NCBI RefSeq assembly: GCF_009729415.1
Contig: NZ_MPKW01000012.1
Location: 75,472 to 139,471 of the forward strand
Source: Mycolicibacterium sp. CBMA 234
Lineage (GTDB): Bacteria > Actinomycetota > Actinomycetes > Mycobacteriales > Mycobacteriaceae
Direction: 5' to 3'
DNA: 64,000 nucleotides
The notes under the pieces were generated by a model. The model had not been told where the DNA came from. It saw only the letters and a program-made list of their open reading frames with translations, and ran no database searches. Position numbers and translations under genes: made by a program. Positions 20,660-29,978 of this stretch are shown piece by piece; position 1 is the first letter of the stretch; each line of letters starts with the position of its first letter.

Positions 20660-22162
20660 GTGAGCGACGCCGAAAGCCCCGACATTCCCGAGCAGTTCCG
20701 CATCCGCCAGGCCAAGCGTGAGCGGCTGCTCGCCGAGGGACGGGATCCGTACCCGGTCGAGGTGGCTCGTACGCACACCCTGGCTGAGCTGCGGGCGGCG
20801 TATCCGGAGCTCGCTGCAGACACCGCGACCGGCGATATCGTCGGCATTGCCGGCCGCGTCGTGTTCGCCCGGAATTCGGGCAAGCTGTGCTTCGCGACGC
20901 TCCAGGAGGGTGACGGCACGCAGCTGCAGGCGATGCTCAGCCTCGACAAGGTCGGGCAAGAATCGCTGGATGCCTGGAAGGTCGACGTCGACCTGGGCGA
21001 CATCGTGTTCGTTGAGGGCGAAGTCATCAGCTCCCGCCGCGGCGAATTGTCTGTGCTTGCTCAAAACTGGCAAATTGTGTCCAAGGCGCTGCGACCGCTT
21101 CCCGTCGCGCACAAGGAACTCAATGAAGAGACCCGGGCCCGGCAGCGATACGTCGACCTGATCGTGCGTCCAGAGGCCCGGAACGTTGCTCGGCAGCGCA
21201 TCGCGGTGGTGCGGGCGTTGCGGTCGGCCCTGGAGCGACGCGGCTTCCTGGAGGTCGAGACGCCGATGCTGCAGACGTTGCCAGGCGGCGCTGCGGCCCG
21301 CCCATTTATCACGCACTCGAACGCGCTCGATACGGATCTGTACCTGCGGATCGCGCCGGAGTTGTTCCTCAAGCGCTGCCTCGTCGGTGGCTTTGAGAAG
21401 GTTTTCGAGCTGAATCGGAACTTTCGTAACGAGGGTGCAGATTCTACCCATTCACCGGAATTTGCGATGCTGGAGACATATCAGGCCTACGGCACATATG
21501 ACGATTCCGCGCGAGTGACGCGCGAGCTTATTCAGGAAGTTGCCGACGAGGCCATTGGGACTCGAATGGTGCCCCTGCCGGACGGCTCCACCTACGACCT
21601 CGACGGTGAATGGGCCTCCATTGAAATGTACCCGTCGTTGTCGGAAGCCCTGGGTGAGGAGATCACTCCGGAGACCTCTGCCGAGTACCTGTGGAAGGTT
21701 GCTGATCGACTTGGCGCCGAGATTCCCCGCGACCGCGGATATGGACACGGGAAATTGGTGGAGGAACTGTGGGAACACACCGTCGGTGACCACCTTTGGG
21801 CCCCGACCTTCGTCAAGGATTTCCCAGTAGAGACCACGCCGCTGACCCGCGCTCACCGCCGTATTCCGGGGGTTACGGAGAAATGGGATCTGTATGTTCG
21901 GAAGTTCGAGCTGGCGACCGGATATTCGGAGTTGATCGATCCCGTCATTCAACGCGAGCGTTTCGAGGACCAGGCGCGTGCGGCTGCGGCCGGTGACGAC
22001 GAGGCAATGCGACTCGATGAGGATTTCCTTATCGCATTGGAGTACGCGATGCCGCCGACCACCGGAACAGGAATGGGACTGGATCGGTTGCTGATGGCGT
22101 TGACGGGGTTGACGATTAGGGACACGGTTTTGTTCCCGATTGTGCGCCGACAGGCCGACTGA
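20660..22162 (+). CDS. lysS: Lysyl-tRNA synthetase, class II
   Basis: Charges tRNA-Lys. After an OB-fold anticodon domain ([18 protein letters not shown]) come the class II motifs: motif 2 in [21 protein letters not shown] and motif 3 in [16 protein letters not shown]; 500 residues. The GTG at 20660 ([17 protein letters not shown]) matches other mycobacterial LysS starts. Third-codon-position GC is visibly lower from about 21050 to the stop than in neighbouring genes (many codons such as AAT, TAT, GAT, GCA). Confidence 0.96.
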   Translation: MSDAESPDIPEQFRIRQAKRERLLAEGRDPYPVEVARTHTLAELRAAYPELAADTATGDIVGIAGRVVFARNSGKLCFATLQEGDGTQLQAMLSLDKVGQESLDAWKVDVDLGDIVFVEGEVISSRRGELSVLAQNWQIVSKALRPLPVAHKELNEETRARQRYVDLIVRPEARNVARQRIAVVRALRSALERRGFLEVETPMLQTLPGGAAARPFITHSNALDTDLYLRIAPELFLKRCLVGGFEKVFELNRNFRNEGADSTHSPEFAMLETYQAYGTYDDSARVTRELIQEVADEAIGTRMVPLPDGSTYDLDGEWASIEMYPSLSEALGEEITPETSAEYLWKVADRLGAEIPRDRGYGHGKLVEELWEHTVGDHLWAPTFVKDFPVETTPLTRAHRRIPGVTEKWDLYVRKFELATGYSELIDPVIQRERFEDQARAAAAGDDEAMRLDEDFLIALEYAMPPTTGTGMGLDRLLMALTGLTIRDTVLFPIVRRQAD

Positions 22163-22221
22163 ACACTGCGCTTACGGCGGACTTGTTGAAGGAATTGCCG
22201 TCCTATGCCAGCATTGTTACT

Positions 22222-22244
22222 GGCAGAGGCGATTCTGCCTTTTT
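22222..22244 (+). terminator. Rho-independent-type terminator after lysS
   Basis: GGCAG (22222-22226) and CTGCC (22235-22239) pair around an 8-nt loop and are followed at once by five T. This fits an intrinsic terminator for lysS. An alternative hairpin (22206-22211 with 22220-22225) uses some of the same bases, so this could also be a leader structure of lsr2. Confidence 0.5.
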
Positions 22245-22272
22245 ATCCTCGTAGAAGGGTTAGTGTGGGCCG

Positions 22273-22620
22273 ATGGCAAAGAAAGTGACTGTCACACTTG
22301 TCGACGATTTCGACGGTGAAGGTGCGGCGGATGAGACGGTCGAATTTGCTCTCGACGGAGTGAACTACGAGATCGATCTCACCTCCAAGAACGCCACCAA
22401 GCTCCGGAACGATTTGAAGAAGTGGGTCGAGGCCGGCCGGCGCGTCGGTGGCCGCCGTCGCGGTCGGGCCAGCGCCGCTACTTCGGGTCGTGGCCGCGCG
22501 TCGATCGATCGCGAGCAGAGCGCTGCCATCCGCGAATGGGCCCGTCGCAACGGCCACAATGTGTCCAGTCGCGGTCGCATTCCGGCGGAGATCATCGACG
22601 CGTTCCACGCCGCAACCTAA
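22273..22620 (+). CDS. lsr2: Nucleoid-associated H-NS-like protein Lsr2
   Basis: Xenogeneic silencer that bridges AT-rich DNA. The 115-residue protein has the N-terminal oligomerisation domain ([20 protein letters not shown]...), a basic linker ([17 protein letters not shown]) and the C-terminal domain with the minor-groove-binding RGR in [10 protein letters not shown]. The order lysS - lsr2 - clpC1 is as in other mycobacteria. Flanking terminator-like hairpins indicate a monocistronic transcript. Confidence 0.97.
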   Translation: MAKKVTVTLVDDFDGEGAADETVEFALDGVNYEIDLTSKNATKLRNDLKKWVEAGRRVGGRRRGRASAATSGRGRASIDREQSAAIREWARRNGHNVSSRGRIPAEIIDAFHAAT

Positions 22621-22624
22621 CGTC

Positions 22625-22650
22625 CGGGCAACGTCAGTCGGGGTTGCCCG
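22625..22650 (+). terminator. Hairpin after lsr2
   Basis: CGGGCAAC (22625-22632) and GTTGCCCG (22643-22650) are perfect complements with a 10-nt loop, four bases after the lsr2 stop. A short T-rich stretch (ATTTCTGTT) follows. Probably the lsr2 terminator. Confidence 0.6.
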
Positions 22651-22817
22651 AGGTATTTCTGTTCGCTTTCGGCGTAGCCCGATGAGGTTGATTCGGGAAA
22701 CGTTTCGTAACCGCAGCGCGTTGGGGTTTTTGCACCGCTGAGTGGCCTTGCGAGCTAGGGGATACCGCAGCACACGCAAGGTCGCCGCCCATTAGAGTGG
22801 ACGGTAGGCGTCCAGCG

Positions 22818-22830
22818 TCGCGAAACGCGA
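22818..22830. promoter_or_regulatory. Palindrome TCGCG-AAA-CGCGA upstream of clpC1
   Basis: A perfect 5-bp dyad with a 3-nt spacer, 46 bp before the clpC1 ATG, in a 255-bp gap containing no gene. Mycobacterial clp genes are controlled by ClgR, whose sites contain CGC/GCG half-sites, but this sequence does not clearly match that consensus. Confidence 0.35.
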
Positions 22831-22875
22831 AGTGACGTGGCAGGAGCTGCGCTACGAGGGAAGCAGGTAACACCG

Positions 22876-25398
22876 ATGTTCGAGAGATTCACCGACCGGG
22901 CCCGTCGGGTCGTCGTCCTGGCTCAAGAAGAAGCCCGGATGCTCAACCACAATTACATCGGCACCGAGCACATCCTGCTTGGCCTCATTCATGAGGGCGA
23001 GGGCGTGGCCGCGAAGTCGCTGGAATCGCTGGGCATCTCGCTCGAAGGCGTCCGTAGCCAGGTCGAAGAGATCATCGGCCAGGGCCAGCAGGCGCCGTCG
23101 GGCCACATTCCGTTCACGCCGCGCGCCAAGAAGGTGCTTGAGCTGTCGCTGCGCGAGGCGCTGCAGCTCGGCCACAACTACATCGGCACCGAGCACATTC
23201 TGCTTGGCCTGATCCGTGAGGGTGAGGGCGTCGCCGCTCAGGTGCTGGTGAAGCTGGGCGCCGAACTGACGCGCGTTCGTCAGCAGGTCATCCAGCTGCT
23301 CTCGGGCTACCAGGGCAAGGAGACGGCTGAGGCCGGCACCGGTGGCCGTGGCGGCGAGACCGGCAACCCGTCGACGTCGCTGGTGCTCGACCAGTTCGGT
23401 CGGAACCTGACCGCTGCCGCTGCAGAGGGCAAGCTCGATCCGGTCATCGGCCGTGAGAAGGAAATCGAGCGGGTCATGCAGGTGCTGAGCCGCCGCACCA
23501 AGAACAACCCGGTGCTGATCGGTGAGCCCGGTGTCGGTAAGACCGCCGTCGTCGAGGGCCTGGCTCAGGCCATCGTGCACGGCGAGGTCCCCGAGACGCT
23601 CAAGGACAAGCAGCTCTACACGCTGGACCTGGGTTCGCTGGTCGCCGGCAGCCGCTACCGCGGTGACTTCGAAGAGCGCCTCAAGAAGGTGCTCAAGGAG
23701 ATCAACACCCGCGGCGACATCATCCTGTTCATCGACGAGCTGCACACGCTCGTCGGTGCGGGCGCCGCCGAGGGCGCCATCGACGCCGCCAGCATCCTGA
23801 AGCCGAAGCTGGCCCGTGGCGAGCTGCAGACCATCGGTGCGACCACCCTCGACGAGTACCGCAAGTACATAGAGAAGGACGCCGCTCTGGAGCGCCGGTT
23901 CCAGCCGGTCCAGGTGGGCGAGCCGACCGTCGAGCACACCATCGAGATCCTCAAGGGTCTGCGCGACCGCTACGAGGCACACCACCGGGTGTCCATCACC
24001 GACGGTGCGCTGGTGGCTGCCGCGACGCTGGCCGACCGCTACATCAACGACCGCTTCCTGCCGGACAAGGCCATCGACCTGATCGACGAGGCCGGTGCCC
24101 GCATGCGCATCCGCCGGATGACCGCTCCGCCAGACCTGCGCGAGTTCGACGAGAAGATCGCCGATGCCCGCCGGGAGAAGGAATCGGCCATCGACGCGCA
24201 GGACTTCGAGAAGGCAGCGCGGCTGCGCGACTCGGAGAAGACGTTGGTCGCCCAGCGCGCCGAGCGTGAGAAGCAGTGGCGTTCGGGTGATCTCGACGTC
24301 GTCGCCGAGGTTGACGACGAGCAGATCGCCGAGGTCCTGGGCAACTGGACCGGCATCCCGGTCTTCAAGCTGACCGAGGCCGAGACCACGCGTCTGCTGC
24401 GCATGGAAGATGAGCTGCACAAGCGGATCATCGGCCAGGTCGACGCCGTCAAGGCGGTCAGCAAGGCCATCCGGCGTACCCGCGCCGGCCTGAAGGACCC
24501 GAAGCGTCCGTCGGGCTCGTTCATCTTCGCCGGCCCGTCCGGTGTCGGTAAGACCGAGCTGTCCAAGGCGCTGGCCGAGTTCCTGTTCGGCGACGACGAC
24601 GCGCTCATCCAGATCGACATGGGCGAGTTCCACGACCGCTTCACCGCGTCGCGGCTGTTCGGTGCCCCTCCGGGATACGTCGGCTACGAAGAGGGCGGCC
24701 AGCTCACCGAGAAGGTGCGCCGCAAACCGTTCAGCGTTGTGCTGTTCGACGAGATCGAGAAGGCCCACCAGGAGATTTACAACAGCCTCCTGCAGGTCCT
24801 CGAAGACGGCCGCCTGACCGATGGTCAGGGTCGCACCGTCGACTTCAAGAACACCGTGCTGATCTTCACCTCGAACCTCGGCACCAGCGACATCAGCAAG
24901 GCAGTTGGCCTCGGCTTCACCTCCGGTGGCGGCGAGAACAACTACGAGCGCATGAAGCTCAAGGTGCACGACGAGCTGAAGAAGCACTTCCGCCCGGAGT
25001 TCCTGAACCGTATCGACGACATCATCGTGTTCCACCAGCTGACGCAGGACGAGATCGTTCAGATGGTCGAGCTGATGATCGCTCGGGTGGGCAAGCAGCT
25101 CAAGGCCAAGGACATGGAGATGGAGCTGACGCCGAAGGCCAAGGCGCTGTTGGCTCGTCGCGGTTTCGATCCGGTGCTCGGTGCCCGTCCGCTGCGTCGG
25201 ACCATCCAGCGCGAGATCGAGGACCAGCTCTCCGAGAAGATTCTCTTCGAAGAGGTCGGGCCCGGACAGATCGTCACCGTCGACGTCGAGAACTGGGACG
25301 GCGAGAGCAACGACACCGAGGACGCGAAGTTCACGTTCGTCGGCCGTCGCAAGGAATCGGCCGACTTGGCCGAAGCCGGAGCGACTGCGTCCGAGTAA
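22876..25398 (+). CDS. clpC1: ATP-dependent Clp protease ATPase subunit ClpC1
   Basis: Hsp100 unfoldase that feeds substrates to ClpP1P2 and is essential in mycobacteria. In order: two N-terminal Clp_N repeats (residues ~1-145, each with [13 protein letters not shown]), NBD1 with Walker A GEPGVGKT, a UVR-containing middle region (around [13 protein letters not shown]), NBD2 with GPSGVGKT, and a ClpB-D2-small domain; 840 residues. The ATG at 22876 starts the family-typical [11 protein letters not shown]. Codon bias is extreme (high GC3), fitting strong expression. Confidence 0.98.
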   Translation: MFERFTDRARRVVVLAQEEARMLNHNYIGTEHILLGLIHEGEGVAAKSLESLGISLEGVRSQVEEIIGQGQQAPSGHIPFTPRAKKVLELSLREALQLGHNYIGTEHILLGLIREGEGVAAQVLVKLGAELTRVRQQVIQLLSGYQGKETAEAGTGGRGGETGNPSTSLVLDQFGRNLTAAAAEGKLDPVIGREKEIERVMQVLSRRTKNNPVLIGEPGVGKTAVVEGLAQAIVHGEVPETLKDKQLYTLDLGSLVAGSRYRGDFEERLKKVLKEINTRGDIILFIDELHTLVGAGAAEGAIDAASILKPKLARGELQTIGATTLDEYRKYIEKDAALERRFQPVQVGEPTVEHTIEILKGLRDRYEAHHRVSITDGALVAAATLADRYINDRFLPDKAIDLIDEAGARMRIRRMTAPPDLREFDEKIADARREKESAIDAQDFEKAARLRDSEKTLVAQRAEREKQWRSGDLDVVAEVDDEQIAEVLGNWTGIPVFKLTEAETTRLLRMEDELHKRIIGQVDAVKAVSKAIRRTRAGLKDPKRPSGSFIFAGPSGVGKTELSKALAEFLFGDDDALIQIDMGEFHDRFTASRLFGAPPGYVGYEEGGQLTEKVRRKPFSVVLFDEIEKAHQEIYNSLLQVLEDGRLTDGQGRTVDFKNTVLIFTSNLGTSDISKAVGLGFTSGGGENNYERMKLKVHDELKKHFRPEFLNRIDDIIVFHQLTQDEIVQMVELMIARVGKQLKAKDMEMELTPKAKALLARRGFDPVLGARPLRRTIQREIEDQLSEKILFEEVGPGQIVTVDVENWDGESNDTEDAKFTFVGRRKESADLAEAGATASE

Positions 25399-25409
25399 CA
25401 GATCGACCG

Positions 25410-25444
25410 AAAATGCCCTTCCCCGAATTCGGGGAGGGCATTTT
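25410..25444 (+). terminator. Intrinsic terminator after clpC1
   Basis: Near-perfect inverted repeat: AAAATGCCC...CCCCGAATT pairs with its complement ending GGGCATTTT, with one bulged T. It lies about 12 nt past the stop and ends in a T-run. The symmetric A-run and T-run would let it work in both directions, and it separates clpC1 from the riboswitch that follows. Confidence 0.85.
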
Positions 25445-25464
25445 CGTGTTGGGTGTATCTTGAT

Positions 25465-25595
25465 GCCGGTATGACGGTGCATGGAAGCCGGTGAGAATCC
25501 GGCACGGTTGCGCCACTGTGAGCCTTCGGGCCAGTCAGATCTTTGGCCGTCGTACAGAACCGAACAATGTAGGGGCGCGTGACCCCGTAGGAGGT
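25465..25595 (+). ncRNA. Cobalamin riboswitch upstream of cbtB
   Basis: The leader holds the cobalamin aptamer core GAAGCCGGTGAGAATCCGGC at about 25491, followed by ACGGTTGCGCCACTGTGAG and a B12-box-like GCCAGTCAGATC. A short GGGG/CCCC hairpin (25572-25575 with 25583-25586) sits directly before the GGAGG ribosome site (25590-25594), suggesting control of translation initiation of cbtB. Boundaries are approximate. Confidence 0.9.
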
Positions 25596-25601
25596 TTAAC
25601 C

Positions 25602-25817
25602 ATGACGAGCATTTCGGTTTCCAAGCCGCGGGTATCGACCGAGGCGCTTTCAGGCACGCGGGTAGCCGTGCTGCTCGGCGTGACGATCTTCTTGGCCGTG
25701 CTGGCGTACTACCTGGTCGGTGTCGACGAGGGCATGATGTCGGTGTTCGGCAAGACCATGGTGGTCCACGAGTGGGTGCACGACTCGCGGCACTTCCTCG
25801 GCTTCCCCTGCCACTGA
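25602..25817 (+). CDS. cbtB: CbtB, cobalt transporter subunit
   Basis: A 71-residue protein with one membrane helix (about 20-41) and a histidine-rich C-terminus (VHEWVHDSRH, ending PCH) that fits metal binding; this is the CbtB family, predicted to work with CbtA in cobalt uptake for B12. It has a textbook ribosome site GGAGG 7 nt upstream and a cobalamin riboswitch before that. It is followed 14 nt later by cbtA. Confidence 0.9.
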   Translation: MTSISVSKPRVSTEALSGTRVAVLLGVTIFLAVLAYYLVGVDEGMMSVFGKTMVVHEWVHDSRHFLGFPCH

Positions 25818-25831
25818 TCTAGGGGACTTTT

Positions 25832-26740
25832 GTGGAAATCCGCGTCATCGGGCGCGGAGCCCTCGCTGGCTTGATTGCCGGCATTCTGGGGTTCCTGTTT
25901 GCCCGAATTTTTGCTGAGCCGACCATTGACAAGGCCATCGACTACGAGTCGGGTCGTCAGGACGTACTTTCGACCATCCACACCAGCATGGGGCAGGCGG
26001 TCGAACCGGACGGCCCCGAGCTGTTCAGTCGGTCCATCCAGTCCGGCATCGGCGCTGCCACCGGCATCATCGCCTTTTCGGTAGCGATGGGTGCGTTGGT
26101 TGCGGTCGCCTATCTGGTGCTGCACGGCCGGTTCAAGGTGCGGCCGAAGGTGCTGGGCTGGACCGTCGCCGGCTTTGGCTTCCTGGGCGTGTACCTGCTG
26201 CCGTTCGTGAAGTATCCGGCGAACCCGCCGGCCATCGGCCACGACTTCACCATGGAGACCCGCGGCGCGCTGTACCTCGGGATGGTGTGGGGATCGCTGA
26301 CCCTGCTGGCCCTCGCCGTGTTCGTGGCGCGCAAGCTGTCCGGGAAGCTCGGCTGGGCCCGTGCGGTCGCCATCACGGTCGTTGGGTTCTTCGTGATCTA
26401 CGGAGGCGTGCTGGCCGCGCTGCCGTCGCTGGGTGACCTGGCGGCCAACGTCGAGCACTCCGATGAATTGGGTTTTGCGCGCGCCGCAACCGAGACACCG
26501 CAGCCGATCACAAACACGTTCTCCACGCCGGTGACGGTCGACGGCAAGGTCTATGCACCAGGGCAGCTCATCTACCCGGGCTTCGACGCCGACCTGTTGT
26601 GGAAGTTCCGGTGGTACTCGTTGATCAACCAGATTCTGGTCTGGACCGTCATCGGTCTGGTGTTCGGTGCGCTCCTCGATCGCTACTTCGGTGGCGCCAA
26701 AAAGACGGAGCCTGCAGCGCAAGGCGTACCGGTCGCCTAG
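25832..26740 (+). CDS. cbtA: CbtA, cobalt transporter membrane subunit
   Basis: A 302-residue integral membrane protein of the CbtA family with about six to seven hydrophobic segments (starting VIGRGALAGLIAGILGFLF; later IGLVFGALLDRYF). Predicted to import cobalt together with CbtB; direct biochemical proof is thin for the family. It starts with GTG, shares the riboswitch-controlled transcript with cbtB, and ends in a terminator hairpin. Confidence 0.9.
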   Translation: MEIRVIGRGALAGLIAGILGFLFARIFAEPTIDKAIDYESGRQDVLSTIHTSMGQAVEPDGPELFSRSIQSGIGAATGIIAFSVAMGALVAVAYLVLHGRFKVRPKVLGWTVAGFGFLGVYLLPFVKYPANPPAIGHDFTMETRGALYLGMVWGSLTLLALAVFVARKLSGKLGWARAVAITVVGFFVIYGGVLAALPSLGDLAANVEHSDELGFARAATETPQPITNTFSTPVTVDGKVYAPGQLIYPGFDADLLWKFRWYSLINQILVWTVIGLVFGALLDRYFGGAKKTEPAAQGVPVA

Positions 26741-26750
26741 CGACCACCCC

Positions 26751-26786
26751 AAGCCGCCCAGATCCGAGTCCGAATCTGGGCGGCTT
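26751..26786 (+). terminator. Terminator hairpin after cbtA
   Basis: AAGCCGCCCAGAT (26751-26763) and its exact complement (26774-26786) form a 13-bp perfect stem with a 10-nt loop, ten bases after the stop. There is no long T-run, as is common in mycobacteria. Confidence 0.75.
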
Positions 26787-26842
26787 CGCGTTACCTAAGC
26801 CCATTACAGTGCGAAGCGAACCGTTTACAGAAAGGCGGCAGC

Positions 26843-27226
26843 ATGCTGGTTGTCACGACGAATGACTTGCCCGGGTGGGAGATTCAGCGCGTCTGCGGTG
26901 AGGTGTTCGGGCTGACCGTCCGCTCGCGGAATGCGTTCGCGCAGATGGGGGCCGGCTTGAAGTCGATGTTCGGCGGCGAACTGCAGGGCATGACGAAGAA
27001 CCTGTCCGAGAGCCGTAATGAGGCCATGGGCCGGCTAATCCAGGAGTGTCAGGCGCGCGGGGGCAACGCGATCATCGGGATGCGGTTCGACACCACGGAG
27101 ATCGGCGACGTGTGGACCGAAATCTGCGCGTATGGCACTGCGGTGCAAGCGGTTCCGGTGACCGACGCCGCCCGCTACACCGCGCAGCAGTTGGGCTACG
27201 GCGGCGGCCAGGGCCCGACAGGGTAA
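26843..27226 (+). CDS. YbjQ/UPF0145 family protein
   Basis: A 127-residue protein of the YbjQ family (heavy-metal-binding domain by fold annotation, function unproven). It has the typical start MLVVTTNDLPGWEIQRVCGEVFG, the helix SRNEAMGRLIQECQARGGNAIIGMRF and a C-terminal GTAV strand. It is expressed separately from cbtA (terminator between) and ends just before the metE riboswitch. Whether it relates to cobalt is unknown. Confidence 0.85.
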   Translation: MLVVTTNDLPGWEIQRVCGEVFGLTVRSRNAFAQMGAGLKSMFGGELQGMTKNLSESRNEAMGRLIQECQARGGNAIIGMRFDTTEIGDVWTEICAYGTAVQAVPVTDAARYTAQQLGYGGGQGPTG

Positions 27227-27284
27227 TCTCCTCGGCGCAGCTGGTTTGCCAACGACGCTCGGCGTTTGCGGCATCGAATGGTGG

Positions 27285-27452
27285 GTAATCCGCCATGAGA
27301 GGGAACCCGGTGAGAATCCGGGACTGTCCCGCAGCGGTATGCAGGAACGAACGCCGTCATCAGCACTGGTCCCCTGAAAGCCTGGGATTGGGAAGCGACG
27401 GCCACTAGGTGCACCGAAGGTGCGTGCCTGCAAGTCCGAAGACCTGCCAGCT
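27285..27452 (+). ncRNA. Cobalamin riboswitch upstream of metE
   Basis: The aptamer reads GGGAACCCGGTGAGAATCC, then GGACTGTCCCGCAGCGGTA, a long variable arm, and a near-consensus B12 box CAAGTCCGAAGACCTGCC at about 27431. It fills most of the 353-bp gap between the YbjQ-family gene and metE. When coenzyme B12 is present it should shut off metE, as the homologous element does in M. tuberculosis. Boundaries are approximate. Confidence 0.95.
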
Positions 27453-27506
27453 GTGCCGGATGCGCCGCGTCCGGCGGTGCATCGCCTCGTGGAATGGGCA
27501 GATCGC

Positions 27507-27530
27507 CGAGGGCGGTTTGGCCTGCCCTCG
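27507..27530 (+). promoter_or_regulatory. Hairpin in the metE riboswitch expression platform
   Basis: CGAGGGC (27507-27513) and GCCCTCG (27524-27530) form a perfect 7-bp stem between the aptamer and metE. No T-run follows, so the switch may act on translation or through Rho rather than as an intrinsic terminator. The metE ribosome site AAGGA lies at 27569-27573. Confidence 0.45.
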
Positions 27531-27579
27531 ATGGATGTCCTTGGGCTGTGCGCACTTCCGTCGCGTTTAAGGACGTCGC

Positions 27580-29835
27580 ATGTCAACACCATTCACCGCA
27601 ACCATTCTGGGTGCGCCTCGCATTGGCCCGAACCGTGAGCTCAAGCGGGCTGTCGAGCGCTATTGGGCGGGCCGGATCGACCGGGCTGCGCTAGAAGAGA
27701 TCGCCGCGGGTCTGCGTCGCGATACTCTCGCCGCACTTTCCCAGGCGGGTCTGGACTCCATTCCGGTCAACACCTTCTCGTACTACGACCAGGTACTCGA
27801 CACCGCGGTGCTGCTGGGCGCCCTGCCCGTCCGGGTGCAGGGCGTGGCCGACGACCTGGACCGCTACTTCGCCGCAGCACGGGGCACGGCGGACATCGCT
27901 CCTCTCGAGATGACCAAGTGGTTCGACACCAACTACCACTACATCGTCCCGGAGATCGGTCCGGATACCACGTTCGCGCTGAATCCGGCCAAGGTGCTGA
28001 CCGAGCTCAAAGAGGCTCAGGCACAGGGTGTTTCGGCTCGGCCGGTGATCGTCGGGCCGATCACCTTCCTGGCCCTGAGCAAGGCGGTCGACGGCGCTGC
28101 TGCGCCCATCGAGCGCCTCGGGGAGCTGCTGCCGCTGTACACCGAGCTGATGGGCCAGCTGGCCGATGCGGGTGCGGAATGGGTGCAGATCGACGAGCCG
28201 GTGCTGGTCACCGACATTCTCGACAATGGCGCTGAGCTGGCCGAGCAGGTTTACACCGCGCTCGCGGGGGCGGCCAAGCGCCCGGCGATCCTGGTGGCAA
28301 CCTACTTTGGCGAGCTGGGCGACGCATTGCCGGCGTTGGCCCGTACCCCGATCGACGGCATCGCGGTCGACTTCGTCGCCGGTGGTGACCAGCCGGTCGC
28401 CGGCCTGGCGGACAAGCTGCTGGTGGCCGGCATCGTCGACGGTCGCAATATCTGGCGCACTGACCTCGAAGCCGCGCTGACCCGGCTGGGTGCACTGGTC
28501 GGAAGCGGCGCGGCCGTTGCCGTGTCCACGTCATGCTCGACGCTGCACGTGCCCTACTCCGTCGGCCCGGAGGACGGTCTCGACGACGCGCTGCGCAGCT
28601 GGCTGGCATTCGGTGCGGAGAAGGTCCGGGAAGTCGCGACGCTCGCGGTAGCGCTGCGTGACGGCCGGGAAAAGGTCGCTGCCGAGATCGAGGCGTCCAA
28701 CCGGGCCGTGGCTTCACGGGCGCAGGATCCGCGCCTGCACAACAACGCCATCCGGGCGCGTCTGCAGACGGCACTGGCCGGAGGCATCGAGCGTGGACCG
28801 GCCGCCGAGCGTCGCAAGGCGCAGGATTCCCGGTTGAACCTCCCGGCGCTGCCGACCACCACCATCGGTTCGTTCCCGCAGACCGTCGACATCCGCAAGG
28901 CCCGTGCCGCGCTGGTCGCCGGCGAGATCGACGATGCCGAGTACACCAACCGGATGAAGGCCGAGGTCGAGGCGGTCATCCGGCTGCAGGAGGACCTGGG
29001 GCTCGACGTGCTGGTGCACGGCGAGCCTGAGCGCAACGACATGGTGCAGTACTTCGCCGAGCAACTGGATGGCTTCTTCGCCACCAAGAATGGCTGGGTG
29101 CAGTCGTACGGCAGCCGCTGCGTGCGTCCGCCGGTGCTGTTCGGTGACGTCACCCGGCAGCAGCCGATGACGGTCGAGTGGGCCAAGTACGCGCAGACGC
29201 TGACGGCCAAGCCGGTCAAGGGCATGCTCACCGGTCCGGTGACCATCCTGGCGTGGTCGTTCGTCCGCGACGATCAGCCGCTGGCCGACTCCGCCAACCA
29301 GGTGGCGCTGGCCATCCGGGACGAGACGGTCGATCTGCAGACGGCTGGCATCGCGATCATCCAGGTCGACGAACCCGCACTGCGCGAGCTGCTGCCGCTG
29401 CGCAACGCGGACAAGGCGGCGTACCTGAAGTGGGCAGTGGACGCGTTCCGGCTGTCCACCTCGGGCGTCAGCGATGCCACCCAGATCCACACGCACCTGT
29501 GCTACTCGGAGTTCGGTGAGGTGATCGGCGCCATCGCAGACCTCGACGCCGACGTGACGTCGATCGAGGCGGCCCGTTCGCATATGGAGGTGCTGGACGA
29601 TCTCAACGGGATTGGGTTCTCCAATAGCGTTGGCCCGGGTGTGTACGACATCCACTCGCCGCGGGTTCCCACCGCCGACGAGATGGTGACGTCACTGCGG
29701 CATGCGCTGGGCGCCGTCCCGGCAGAACGGCTCTGGGTCAACCCGGACTGCGGTCTGAAGACCCGTAAGACCGACGAGGTGACCGAGTCGCTGCGGCACA
29801 TGGTGCAGGCGGCGCAGTTGGTCCGCGCCAAGTAG
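27580..29835 (+). CDS. metE: B12-independent methionine synthase
   Basis: Transfers a methyl group from 5-methyl-tetrahydrofolate (polyglutamate) to homocysteine without cobalamin. The protein has 751 residues with the duplicated MetE barrel. The catalytic domain shows [24 protein letters not shown], the zinc-site HLCYSEF and NPDCGLKTR. The AAGGA site lies 6 nt before the ATG. It is preceded by a cobalamin riboswitch and followed by a strong terminator. It draws on the folate pathway and the methylenetetrahydrofolate reductase also in this window. Confidence 0.98.
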   Translation: MSTPFTATILGAPRIGPNRELKRAVERYWAGRIDRAALEEIAAGLRRDTLAALSQAGLDSIPVNTFSYYDQVLDTAVLLGALPVRVQGVADDLDRYFAAARGTADIAPLEMTKWFDTNYHYIVPEIGPDTTFALNPAKVLTELKEAQAQGVSARPVIVGPITFLALSKAVDGAAAPIERLGELLPLYTELMGQLADAGAEWVQIDEPVLVTDILDNGAELAEQVYTALAGAAKRPAILVATYFGELGDALPALARTPIDGIAVDFVAGGDQPVAGLADKLLVAGIVDGRNIWRTDLEAALTRLGALVGSGAAVAVSTSCSTLHVPYSVGPEDGLDDALRSWLAFGAEKVREVATLAVALRDGREKVAAEIEASNRAVASRAQDPRLHNNAIRARLQTALAGGIERGPAAERRKAQDSRLNLPALPTTTIGSFPQTVDIRKARAALVAGEIDDAEYTNRMKAEVEAVIRLQEDLGLDVLVHGEPERNDMVQYFAEQLDGFFATKNGWVQSYGSRCVRPPVLFGDVTRQQPMTVEWAKYAQTLTAKPVKGMLTGPVTILAWSFVRDDQPLADSANQVALAIRDETVDLQTAGIAIIQVDEPALRELLPLRNADKAAYLKWAVDAFRLSTSGVSDATQIHTHLCYSEFGEVIGAIADLDADVTSIEAARSHMEVLDDLNGIGFSNSVGPGVYDIHSPRVPTADEMVTSLRHALGAVPAERLWVNPDCGLKTRKTDEVTESLRHMVQAAQLVRAK

Positions 29836-29850
29836 TAGTAGGCCAAAGGC

Positions 29851-29885
29851 TGTGCCCCGGAATCTGATTCGGATTCCGGGGCACA
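29851..29885 (+). terminator. Terminator hairpin after metE
   Basis: TGTGCCCCGGAATC (29851-29864) pairs perfectly over 14 bp with 29872-29885, with a 7-nt loop. It begins 15 bases after the metE stop. A weak T content follows. Confidence 0.85.
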
Positions 29886-29978
29886 GTCGTTTGCACCAGA
29901 AATAAATGTCGCGGTCGACGCCTTGTCTTCTTTAGGCTTTCTTGCGACTGCTATCGGAACCCGATTGGAGACGAGTCG

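Noticed and set aside
22852..25482. 876-residue open frame antisense to clpC1
   Set aside because: Produced by the strong GC3 bias of clpC1; composition is Leu/Asp/Gln-rich with no family features, and it runs through the clpC1 terminator.
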